In this document: in pieces, positions 1 through 7,441 of the stretch | How the letters are laid out: every line of letters starts with the position of its first letter | Numbering within the stretch: the stretch's first letter is position 1 | Assembly (NCBI RefSeq): GCF_014643735.1 | Contig: NZ_BMKA01000002.1 | Span: 496,001 to 560,000, forward strand | DNA length: 64,000 nucleotides | Direction: 5' to 3' | From: Neptunicoccus cionae | Lineage (GTDB): Bacteria; Pseudomonadota; Alphaproteobacteria; Rhodobacterales; Rhodobacteraceae | Notes under the pieces: model-generated | The model's database searches: none | Seen by the model: only the letters and a program-made list of their open reading frames with translations | What the model was told of the DNA's origin: nothing | Program-made: the position numbers and the translations under genes

Positions 1-342
1 GGCGATTGGGAGGACCGCACTTTCAAGCAAGTAGCGGAAACCCACGCTGAACTGTCCCGCGCCTATTGGTCGGACCCGGGCCCCCACGCCCCCCCAAACG
101 GCGAAAGCTGGGACGCAGCCGCAACCCGCGTCAGCCGCGGGGTAGACCGGTTGCGCGACACTCATCCGGACACCGACATCATAGTGGTTGCCCATTTCGG
201 GGCGATCCTGACGCAGGTACAACGCGCAGCCGGGATGAGCGCGAAAGCCGCGCTATCTTTCAAAATAGATAACCTTTCGGTCACACGGCTGGAGCACATG
301 GGCACCGCGTGGCGTGTCCTTGGCGTGAATCACACCGTATGA
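1..342 (+). CDS. Histidine phosphatase family protein, C-terminal part (5' end outside window)
   Basis: The reading frame is open from the first base and ends at a TGA at 340-342, giving the last 113 residues of a phosphoglycerate-mutase-like histidine phosphatase. Visible motifs are GDWEDRTF at the start of the fragment, PNGESW, which carries the acidic residue used as proton donor in this family, and VVAHFGAIL, which carries the second catalytic histidine. The RHG motif with the phospho-accepting histidine must lie upstream of the window. The family includes CobC/alpha-ribazole phosphatases, and a cobalamin region lies about 18 kb away, but that distance gives no real support, so the substrate is left open. 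Confidence 0.85.
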   Translation, partial: GDWEDRTFKQVAETHAELSRAYWSDPGPHAPPNGESWDAAATRVSRGVDRLRDTHPDTDIIVVAHFGAILTQVQRAAGMSAKAALSFKIDNLSVTRLEHMGTAWRVLGVNHTV

Positions 343-470
343 CAACGATATGAGCCGTCAACATACGCCCGCGATATGCGCCTGTGATACGTGCTGACAA
401 TCACGCATTGTGACGATGGCGATCACAAAACACGATTTGCATTCTTTTCAGTTTAGCCGATCCTGCGTTA

Positions 471-1340
471 ATGAAATATGAACTCGCTATAGCCGATAAA
501 ACCTATTCCAGCTGGTCCCTGCGGGGCTGGCTTCTGTTCGAAACATTCGGAATACCCGTAAGCTGCCAATCCGCGCGCATGTATCAGCCCGAATTCCACC
601 AGATGCTAGAGGACTTCAAACCTGCCCGACTGGTGCCTGCTATGAAATTTGACGACGTAGTCGTTTACGACACGCTTGCGATGGCGGAAACACTGGCAGA
701 GCAGAACCCCGAGAAAAAGATGTGGCCTGTTGACCCAGCAGCCCGCGCTTCCGCGCGCTCGGTAACAGCGGAAATGCATGCCTCATTCACCGCATTGCGC
801 GGCGCATGCACCATGAACCTGCGGCGTCACTACCCCGACTTTTCCGCGACCGAAGATGTGCTGACAGACGTGGCACGAATGGTGGAGCTGTGGGAGCACT
901 GCCGCGAAAACTTTGGCCACAGCGGGCCTTGGCTGTTCGGAGAATATTCGATCGCCGATGTGTTCTTTGCGCCTGCTGCCAGCCGCTTCGCGACTTACAA
1001 CCTGCCCCGAAGCGACACTGCCAATGCCTACATTGCCGCCCATCTTGGCGACCCTGCATTTCGGCGCTGGCGGGCGATGGGAATTGCCCAAGACTATATC
1101 CAGCCGGGGTATGATCTAGATTTTCCGGAGGGGCCCTGGCCCGGCCCGGCACCTCTGCCAGCGCGTCCGGTAACCTCGGGACCATCCGAAAATAGCAATT
1201 GCCCTTATTCCGGCAAGCCAGTTGAGGATTATCTGGAATTGGACGGGCGCATTTTTGGTTTTTGCAATCCGTTCTGTCGCGACAAGACCGCTGCTGACCC
1301 GCAGGCTTGGGATGGTTTTATGAAAATTTACCAAAAATAA
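471..1340 (+). CDS. Glutathione S-transferase family protein with C-terminal Cys-motif extension
   Basis: This 289-residue protein has a thioredoxin-like N-terminal domain beginning YELAIADKTYSSWSLRGW (about residues 3-80) and an all-helical GST C-terminal domain (about 90-205). GSTs conjugate or reduce substrates using glutathione in the cytosol. After a proline-rich linker, residues 244-275 form a separate small module with CPYSGKP and FCNPFC, resembling YHS-type metal-binding modules; cysteines are at about 244, 265 and 269. Typical GSTs end near 210-230 residues, so the tail is an addition. No good Shine-Dalgarno sequence precedes the ATG, so the start is somewhat uncertain. The gene stands alone between the phosphatase and yifB on the same strand. 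Confidence 0.85.
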   Translation: MKYELAIADKTYSSWSLRGWLLFETFGIPVSCQSARMYQPEFHQMLEDFKPARLVPAMKFDDVVVYDTLAMAETLAEQNPEKKMWPVDPAARASARSVTAEMHASFTALRGACTMNLRRHYPDFSATEDVLTDVARMVELWEHCRENFGHSGPWLFGEYSIADVFFAPAASRFATYNLPRSDTANAYIAAHLGDPAFRRWRAMGIAQDYIQPGYDLDFPEGPWPGPAPLPARPVTSGPSENSNCPYSGKPVEDYLELDGRIFGFCNPFCRDKTAADPQAWDGFMKIYQK

Positions 1341-1390
1341 ACTTTCGACCCTGTAGTTTTAACCATTCTTAATGGAACGACAGGGACCAG

Positions 1391-2902
1391 ATGATTGCGC
1401 GCGCCTACACAGTAGCCTTCCACGGCGTCGAAGCCCGCTTGGTAGAGGTGCAATGCTCTCTCTCCGCCGGTCTGCCTGCATTTCAGATTGTCGGCTTGCC
1501 CGACAAAGCGGTTTCGGAGGCCCGTGAAAGGGTGCGTGCGGCGCTGAACGGTCTGGCGCTGGCATTGCCGGCGAAGCGCATCACGATTAACCTTTCTCCG
1601 GCGGATCTTCCGAAGGTCGGTTCGCACTTTGACCTTCCAATTGCCCTTGCTGTCATGGCGGCAATGGATGTGATCCCGCGTGAAGAGACCGCACAGCAAG
1701 TCGCGCTGGGCGAACTTTCCCTTGATGGCAAGCTCATTCCGGTCATCGGGGCGCTACCCTCTGCGCTGGCGGCGGCGCAAGCGGGGTGCAATCTTGTGTG
1801 TCCGGCGGAATGCGGACCGGAGGCAGCTTGGGTTGGCGCGGTTCAGGTTATTGCACCCGAAACATTGCTCGAATGTATGAACCATTTCCGCGGCCGCGCA
1901 ATTCTGCCTCCAGCCCAGCCCGGGGAAGTTGTCACCCCGCCCCAGACCAAAGACCTGAGAGACGTCAAAGGGCAGGAACGGGCGAAACGGGCGCTGGAAA
2001 TCGCCGCGGCAGGCCGACACCACCTGTTTCTGGTGGGCGCGCCCGGTTCGGGAAAGTCCATGATGGCCGCGCGAATGCCAGGCCTGTTACCCCCGCTAGA
2101 ACCGGAAGAAGCGCTGGAGACCTCCATGATCCATTCGCTTGCCGGATTACTGTCGTCGGGGGGCATCTCCAAAGCCCGCCCGTTTCGCGACCCACATCAC
2201 ACGGCCTCTATGGCGGCGATTGTAGGTGGCGGGCGTGGGGCGAAACCCGGGGAGATTTCGCTGGCGCACAATGGGGTTCTGTTTCTCGACGAACTGCCCG
2301 AGTTTTCACGGCAAGTTCTTGAAACCCTGCGCCAACCGTTAGAAACGGGCACGGTGATGGTTGCACGCGCCAACAATCACGTGACCTATCCGTGCCGGTT
2401 CATGCTTGTTTCCGCAGCCAACCCCTGCCGCTGCGGGTATCTGGCGGATGCATCGCGGGCCTGCGCGAGGGTGCCCCTGTGCGGAGAAGATTATCTGGGA
2501 AAGATTTCCGGACCGTTAATGGATCGCTTTGATTTGCGGGTAGATGTACCGCCGGTCACGATGAGCGATCTTTCTTTGCCCCAAAGCTCTGAAACGTCCA
2601 TGACCATCGCAGAGCGGGTGGCAGATGCGCGGACGCGCCAGAAGCAGCGCTTTATTCGCCATCCGGACTTGCGCCAGAATGCGGATGCCGAAGGAAAGGT
2701 TTTGGAGGAAATTGCCACACTTGACCATGAAGGACAGGCCATTCTGGAAAAGGCCGCGGAGCGTTTCAATCTTTCAGCGCGAGGGTATCACCGGGTTTTG
2801 CGCGTTGCCCGAACCATTGCAGATCTGGATCGATCGGAAAGTGTACGTCTGCCCCACGTCGCGGAGGCGATTAGTTACCGCTTGATGTCAGCCGTGCCTT
2901 AA
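1391..2902 (+). CDS. yifB: YifB/ComM family Mg-chelatase-like AAA ATPase
   Basis: The 503-residue protein has the full architecture of the YifB/ComM family: an N-terminal ChlI/Lon-like domain (about 1-165), a central Mg-chelatase AAA+ core with Walker A GAPGSGKS at 216-223 and Walker B GVLFLDELPE at about 295-304, a four-cysteine segment (NPCRCGY...C...C), and a C-terminal Mg_chelatase_C domain. ComM in Haemophilus/Vibrio is a hexameric helicase that promotes branch migration in natural transformation; the role in other bacteria is less clear. The 3' end overlaps the convergent alpha/beta hydrolase gene by 32 bases, leaving no room for an intergenic terminator. Confidence 0.95.
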   Translation: MIARAYTVAFHGVEARLVEVQCSLSAGLPAFQIVGLPDKAVSEARERVRAALNGLALALPAKRITINLSPADLPKVGSHFDLPIALAVMAAMDVIPREETAQQVALGELSLDGKLIPVIGALPSALAAAQAGCNLVCPAECGPEAAWVGAVQVIAPETLLECMNHFRGRAILPPAQPGEVVTPPQTKDLRDVKGQERAKRALEIAAAGRHHLFLVGAPGSGKSMMAARMPGLLPPLEPEEALETSMIHSLAGLLSSGGISKARPFRDPHHTASMAAIVGGGRGAKPGEISLAHNGVLFLDELPEFSRQVLETLRQPLETGTVMVARANNHVTYPCRFMLVSAANPCRCGYLADASRACARVPLCGEDYLGKISGPLMDRFDLRVDVPPVTMSDLSLPQSSETSMTIAERVADARTRQKQRFIRHPDLRQNADAEGKVLEEIATLDHEGQAILEKAAERFNLSARGYHRVLRVARTIADLDRSESVRLPHVAEAISYRLMSAVP

Positions 2903-3785
2903 GAAAAGCGCTTACATCATCGAGGGCTGCGCGGGCCTCTGGAAAGTGACCGCGCATGATGTGGAACACGTGGAATGCATTTGGCCAGCTGCGCACCAAA
3001 ACATCATGACCTTTTGAGACAAGTTTGCGCTGCATTTCCAACGTGTCATCCCGCAGAATTTCGCCATTGCAGTGGTGAAACAGTATCGGTGGGCACCGAT
3101 CAAACTTCGCATGGATCGGAGACGCACAGTCCTGCCCGCAGTCCTGATGACCCAGATACATTTTACCAAGCTCGTCAAAGCGGTCAGCGCTGAGAAGCAC
3201 TTCGCTTTGCGCATTTTCCTTCAAGCTGTCGTACCCGCCCTCAAGGTTAACCACAGGGCTGAGAACAAAAGCACAGAGCGGCATTTCTTCGTTTTTGCAT
3301 GAAAGATAGGCCAAAAGTGACAGGGCGAGGTTTCCGCCTGCGCTGTCACCGCCAAGCAGTATTTGGTCTGCCCTCAGCCCCCGCGCCAGCAAGCCCTTGT
3401 AGACTTCCAACACGTCATCAAATCCGGCTGGAAACGGATTCTCCGGCGCAAGACGATAACGGGGTATGACGGCTTCCATCCCGACGGAGCCTGCGATATC
3501 TGCGACCATATGTTTATGGGTGTCCGGACTCCCCACAATAAAGCCGCCCCCGTGGAGGTAGAGCAACACCTCCGGTCGGGATACAGGTCCAGCAGACGCC
3601 CAGAGAACCGGAACCTTGCCGATCACACCGTTCCGGTAATCCGCACGGGCGGGGTGGACGTGCATACGGCGGGCGTGTTTTTCGAACGCCTGCCGCGCCT
3701 GTGCCGGATCATTAACACGTTGCACCCAAGGCTTTATCACCAATCTCGTAAAGATACTGTAAAGACGCAGGCGCAGAGATGTCAT
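2871..3785 (-). CDS. Alpha/beta hydrolase (hormone-sensitive-lipase-like esterase)
   Basis: A 304-residue alpha/beta hydrolase fold protein. It carries the oxyanion-hole motif HGGG at residues 78-81 and the nucleophile elbow GDSAGG at 146-151, the hallmarks of the hormone-sensitive lipase/carboxylesterase group. Asp and His candidates for the triad lie in the C-terminal third (LRDDT and AFHVFH). No signal peptide is obvious, so a cytosolic esterase is most likely; the substrate cannot be told. The start ATG lies inside the end of the gshB gene (overlap at 3782-3785), consistent with co-transcription downstream of gshB. The 3' end runs 32 bases into yifB on the other strand. Confidence 0.9.
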   Translation of the reverse strand: MTSLRLRLYSIFTRLVIKPWVQRVNDPAQARQAFEKHARRMHVHPARADYRNGVIGKVPVLWASAGPVSRPEVLLYLHGGGFIVGSPDTHKHMVADIAGSVGMEAVIPRYRLAPENPFPAGFDDVLEVYKGLLARGLRADQILLGGDSAGGNLALSLLAYLSCKNEEMPLCAFVLSPVVNLEGGYDSLKENAQSEVLLSADRFDELGKMYLGHQDCGQDCASPIHAKFDRCPPILFHHCNGEILRDDTLEMQRKLVSKGHDVLVRSWPNAFHVFHIMRGHFPEARAALDDVSAFLKARLTSSGN

Positions 3786-4726
3786 TTTCCGGTTTTCTCC
3801 TCAATCGCTTCCCAGATCATTTCCGCAACATTGATACCATCGAAGCGTTCAAGTTCCTGAATGCCGGTGGGCGAAGTCAGGTTAATTTCGGTCAGATTAC
3901 CACCGATTACGTCGATGCCTACGAATATTTGTCCTTTTTCCCGCAACAACGGGCCAATGGCTGCGCAGATTTCCTTGTCACGCTCACTCAGGCCGACCTT
4001 CTCGGGGCGCCCGCCCACGTGCATATTGGAGCGCGTCTCCCCCTTGGCAGGTACGCGATTGATGGCGCCGACAGGTTCCCCGTCAACGAGAATAACACGT
4101 TTGTCGCCTGCTGCCACATCAGGGAGGAACTTCTGTGCGATAAGAGGCTCACGGTTGATCGTGGTAAACAATTCGTGGAGCGAGTTCAGATTGCGATCAC
4201 CGGGTTCCAGCCTGAACACACCAGCGCCGCCATTGCCGTAGAGCGGTTTGAGAATGATATCCCCGTGCCGCTTCTTGAAGGCTTTCAACGTCTCCAAATC
4301 GCGCGCAATTGTAGTAGGCGGCGTGAGATCGGGAAATTGCAGAACCAGCAGCTTTTCGGGATAATTCCGCACCCAGCGGGGGTCATTCACCACTAAAGTG
4401 TCGGGATGCAGCATATCCAGAATGTGGGTGGTGGTGATGTACCCCATATCGAATGGTGGATCCTGACGCAGCCAAACCACGTCCCAGTCAGCAAGGTCGA
4501 CCGTCTCTTCGGGTTGCAGTGTCACGTGATTGCCAACCTCGCGTCGCAGTTCCATCCGGTGCCCCCGCGCCGTCACGCGGCCTTCGTCGAAGGCCAGTTT
4601 ATCGGGCGTATAAAAGAACAACTCATGCCCGCGGGCTTGTGCTTCTTCAGCGATGCGGAAACTGCTGTCTGCATTAATATCGACGTCCCCGATAGGGTCC
4701 ATTTGGAAGGCGACCTTCAAACTCAT
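3782..4726 (-). CDS. gshB: Glutathione synthase
   Basis: GshB joins gamma-glutamylcysteine and glycine with ATP to make glutathione. With the ATG at 4726 the protein is 314 residues, the usual family length, and starts with the typical [18 protein letters not shown] stretch; an open frame continues upstream to 4840 but that sequence does not look like the family and a GGAAAG ribosome site precedes 4726. ATP-grasp features are present: [16 protein letters not shown] (glycine-rich loop), QKFLP, and [19 protein letters not shown] at the C-terminus, which holds the metal-binding residues. It heads a minus-strand pair with the alpha/beta hydrolase and lies just downstream of yraN and rsmI, an order often seen in Rhodobacterales. 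Confidence 0.96.
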   Translation of the reverse strand: MSLKVAFQMDPIGDVDINADSSFRIAEEAQARGHELFFYTPDKLAFDEGRVTARGHRMELRREVGNHVTLQPEETVDLADWDVVWLRQDPPFDMGYITTTHILDMLHPDTLVVNDPRWVRNYPEKLLVLQFPDLTPPTTIARDLETLKAFKKRHGDIILKPLYGNGGAGVFRLEPGDRNLNSLHELFTTINREPLIAQKFLPDVAAGDKRVILVDGEPVGAINRVPAKGETRSNMHVGGRPEKVGLSERDKEICAAIGPLLREKGQIFVGIDVIGGNLTEINLTSPTGIQELERFDGINVAEMIWEAIEEKTGK

Positions 4727-4877
4727 AATGATGTTCTTTCCAGAGAGCAGCACTGCTGCACAAATTGCGTTCATAAATACATGACGCAGTGCGGCACAGG
4801 TTTCAATAACCCGCACCCATCTATTGGAAAGAAGAAACAAGCGTCCTAAAGGACATCACGCGCCTCTGGCTTAAAAT

Positions 4878-5246
4878 TTAGGCAGCCAGCAAAGCGCCAG
4901 GCAATATTTTAATCCGTCCTGCGCTGTCCACTAAAGCAGCGTCAAACCGGCAATCCACGTCAAGATGCCCCGTTTTTTCTGCAAGGTATTGCAGGGCGCA
5001 ATTGTGAATGCGCTTCTGCTGGCGCGGGGTGATTTGTTGAACAGCTGTTTCGAAGGTTTTACTGGCTTTCACTTCGATGAAATACAGTTTTCCCTTGTGG
5101 CGCGCGACCAAATCGATTTCGCCTTCTTTGGATTTCCAGCGGCGGTCCACAATTTCAAAACCGTTACGTTCATAGGCCTGCGCCACCTGACCTTCAGCCG
5201 CCTGACCTTTCAGAAAGGATATTTTACCGGTGGTTGCGCGATCCAT
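4878..5246 (-). CDS. YraN family protein (UPF0102)
   Basis: A 122-residue member of the YraN/UPF0102 family, which has a restriction-endonuclease-like fold. The diagnostic core is GEIDLVARHKGKLYFIEVKA (residues about 42-61), carrying the E, D and ExK residues of a putative nuclease active site. The family has no firmly established function; the gene is usually next to rsmI, as here, where it lies 52 bases downstream of rsmI on the same strand. Co-transcription with rsmI is therefore likely. Confidence 0.9.
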   Translation of the reverse strand: MDRATTGKISFLKGQAAEGQVAQAYERNGFEIVDRRWKSKEGEIDLVARHKGKLYFIEVKASKTFETAVQQITPRQQKRIHNCALQYLAEKTGHLDVDCRFDAALVDSAGRIKILPGALLAA

Positions 5247-5298
5247 TTTATCCCCGTTGCTCGTTTAACATCTGTTCTACGGGGAAAATATTAAGAGA

Positions 5299-6156
5299 CT
5301 ATGAATCCTCTTTGAGTTCCAAGGCTCTTTGATAGATTTCCTTGCGCGCCATCCCAAAAGCTTCGGCCACTTCGCTAGCAGCATCCTTGACCCGCAGACG
5401 CGATAGCGCCGCTCTTAACGCTTCATCGACATCTTCCTGCACCACTTCTTTTTCCAAGGGCGGCCCCAATACGATCACGACCTCCCCTTTGACAGAATCG
5501 CGACCCGAAATTTCCTCTGCCAACTCTGCCAGAGTACCACGGCAGGTTTCCTCAAACTTCTTGGTTAATTCGCGACAAAAGGCCGCCGGACGCTCAGCGC
5601 CGAAAATTTCACACATGTCGCGCAGACTTGCGGCGGCTCTTTTGGGCGATTCGTAAAAGACTAGCGTCGCGCCGATCTGTGAAAACTCTGCAAAGAACTT
5701 TTTGCGCGCCGAAGTCTTATTCGGGGCGAAACCGGCAAAGAAGAACCGGTCGGTCGGCTGTCCAGCCACACACAGCGCGGCCAGCAACGCAGACGCGCCA
5801 GGGGCGGCAAAGACCGGCAGATCCTTGGAAATCACCGCACGGGCCAGATCGAACCCCGGATCGGCCACCATCGGTGTACCTGCATCCGAAACATAGGCCA
5901 CAGACGCGCCCTCTTGCAGCGCTCTGAGCAATTGAGGCCGCATCTGCGCGCCGTTATGATCATGATAGGCCAGCAGCCGCCGGTCCCCGAGCATCACCCC
6001 GTGGATATCCAAGAGCCGGCGGGTATTGCGTGTGTCTTCCGCCGCAAGCATGTCTGCATTGCCCAGAATATCGAGCGCGCGCAGCGTAATATCGCGCGCG
6101 GCGCCGATCGGTGTCGCCACTAGATGAAGTCCTGCCGCAATTTTCCCAGCATGCAT
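5299..6156 (-). CDS. rsmI: 16S rRNA (cytidine(1402)-2'-O)-methyltransferase
   Basis: RsmI transfers a methyl group from SAM to the 2'-O of C1402 in 16S rRNA, tuning decoding at the P site. The protein belongs to the tetrapyrrole-methylase fold. Recognisable stretches are LHLVATPIGAARDITLRA near the N-terminus, AAEDTRNTRRLL, VAYVSDAGTPMVADPG, and GASALLAALCVAG. The ATG at 6156 gives 285 residues, the usual size; the open frame extends to 6210 but those 18 residues are not family-like. The gene is divergent from the lipoprotein gene at 6269, with the shared promoter region in between. Confidence 0.95.
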   Translation of the reverse strand: MHAGKIAAGLHLVATPIGAARDITLRALDILGNADMLAAEDTRNTRRLLDIHGVMLGDRRLLAYHDHNGAQMRPQLLRALQEGASVAYVSDAGTPMVADPGFDLARAVISKDLPVFAAPGASALLAALCVAGQPTDRFFFAGFAPNKTSARKKFFAEFSQIGATLVFYESPKRAAASLRDMCEIFGAERPAAFCRELTKKFEETCRGTLAELAEEISGRDSVKGEVVIVLGPPLEKEVVQEDVDEALRAALSRLRVKDAASEVAEAFGMARKEIYQRALELKEDS

Positions 6157-6268
6157 CTGCCTAATTCCACTTCTTTGTTGAACAGGCGTTGCTTTCCCAC
6201 CGCCCAGCACTTAGTTTTTCCCGTATATTACGCTGCTTAGACCAGTTATGTCACGAAGGGGGACTGTT

Positions 6269-7441
6269 GTGTTTCATAAGATCAGGAAATTCGGCCTTAA
6301 GACTGCCGGCCTTGTCACAGCCGCTGCTGTGCTTTGGGGGTGTACCGAGGTCGGAGGCGGTTCGCAAGGACCCCGCGTAAACACCAGCAAACCTGTCGTC
6401 GTCGGGGTTCTTGTGCCTTCGGGTTCAGGGAACCAGCAACAAGAAGCGCTGGCGGGCAGCCTTGTCGCCGCCGCTAAACTGGCGGTTGCTGAAATGGGCG
6501 ACGTGCAGATCGATCTGCGGGTCTATCCGACAGCTGGCAATGCAAATCAGGCGGCAGCCGCGGCCCAGCGTGCGGCCAGTGAAGGCGCAAAAATTCTTGT
6601 CGGTCCGCTGTTCGCACAGGCGGCAAACGCAGCTGGTACAGCCGTGGCCTCTCAAGGCATCAACGTGCTGAGCTTTTCGAACAACCCAGACATTGCCGGC
6701 GGCAACGTCTTCATTCTTGGCGACACATTCGCCAACACCGCTGATCGCGTTGTTGGCTATGCCGCGCGCAAAGGCCAGCGCAGCGTTGCTGCACTGGTGC
6801 GTGCCGATGCCGCCGGTGACGTAGCCGCTGCTGCTGTCCAGTCCGCTGCAAGAAACAACGGCGCTGAATTTGTCGGTGTTGCGAAATACGAACTTACCAG
6901 CGACAGCGCGATTGCTGCCGTTTCCGCGACCAAATCCCTTATCGAACGGACGGGTGCAACGGCGCTTGTGCTGGATGCCGATGCTGCTGGCGCCTTGCCG
7001 GTTTTCGCGCAGATGCTTCCTGAGAAAGGTGTTACCTCTGCCAGCACGCAATTCATCGGCCTGACCCGCTGGGATCAAACCGCACCGGCTGTGCGCAGCA
7101 GCGCGGGGTTGCAAGGCTCCCTCTTTGCGTTGAACGACACCAGCGCCACCAGTTCGTTCAACCAGCGCTATGCAGCGGCCAATGGCACCAACCCGCACCT
7201 TCTTGCCGGCAAAGCTTATGATGCCATGCGTGCTGTCGGCACATTGCTGCAATCGGGGTCTTCTGATGCGCTAACCCGCAAGAAACTGACCCGCAATGCG
7301 GGCTTCCAAGGGGCCAACGGCATATTCCGCCTGCGTCCGGAGGGAACCAACCAGCGCGCGCTGGCGGTTGCTACATTCCAAGAAGGTAACGTAGTCGTCC
7401 TGGATCCAGCCCCAAGGAGCTTTGGTGGAGCAGGTTTCTGA
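6269..7441 (+). CDS. Penicillin-binding protein activator-like lipoprotein (periplasmic-binding-protein fold)
   Basis: This 390-residue protein has a signal peptide with positively charged start (MFHKIRKFG), a hydrophobic core and a cysteine at about residue 25 in the sequence VLWGC, a plausible though atypical lipobox. The mature part has the type 1 periplasmic-binding-protein fold seen in LpoA and its alphaproteobacterial relatives (VVVGVLVPSGSG, ILVGPLFAQA, NVLSFSNNPDIAGGNVF), so a role in activating peptidoglycan synthases from the outer membrane is inferred, not shown. A GTG at 6269 is preferred over the ATG at 6248 because an AAGGGGG ribosome site lies 6-7 bases before it. The end overlaps the glnD start. 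Confidence 0.82.
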   Translation: MFHKIRKFGLKTAGLVTAAAVLWGCTEVGGGSQGPRVNTSKPVVVGVLVPSGSGNQQQEALAGSLVAAAKLAVAEMGDVQIDLRVYPTAGNANQAAAAAQRAASEGAKILVGPLFAQAANAAGTAVASQGINVLSFSNNPDIAGGNVFILGDTFANTADRVVGYAARKGQRSVAALVRADAAGDVAAAAVQSAARNNGAEFVGVAKYELTSDSAIAAVSATKSLIERTGATALVLDADAAGALPVFAQMLPEKGVTSASTQFIGLTRWDQTAPAVRSSAGLQGSLFALNDTSATSSFNQRYAAANGTNPHLLAGKAYDAMRAVGTLLQSGSSDALTRKKLTRNAGFQGANGIFRLRPEGTNQRALAVATFQEGNVVVLDPAPRSFGGAGF

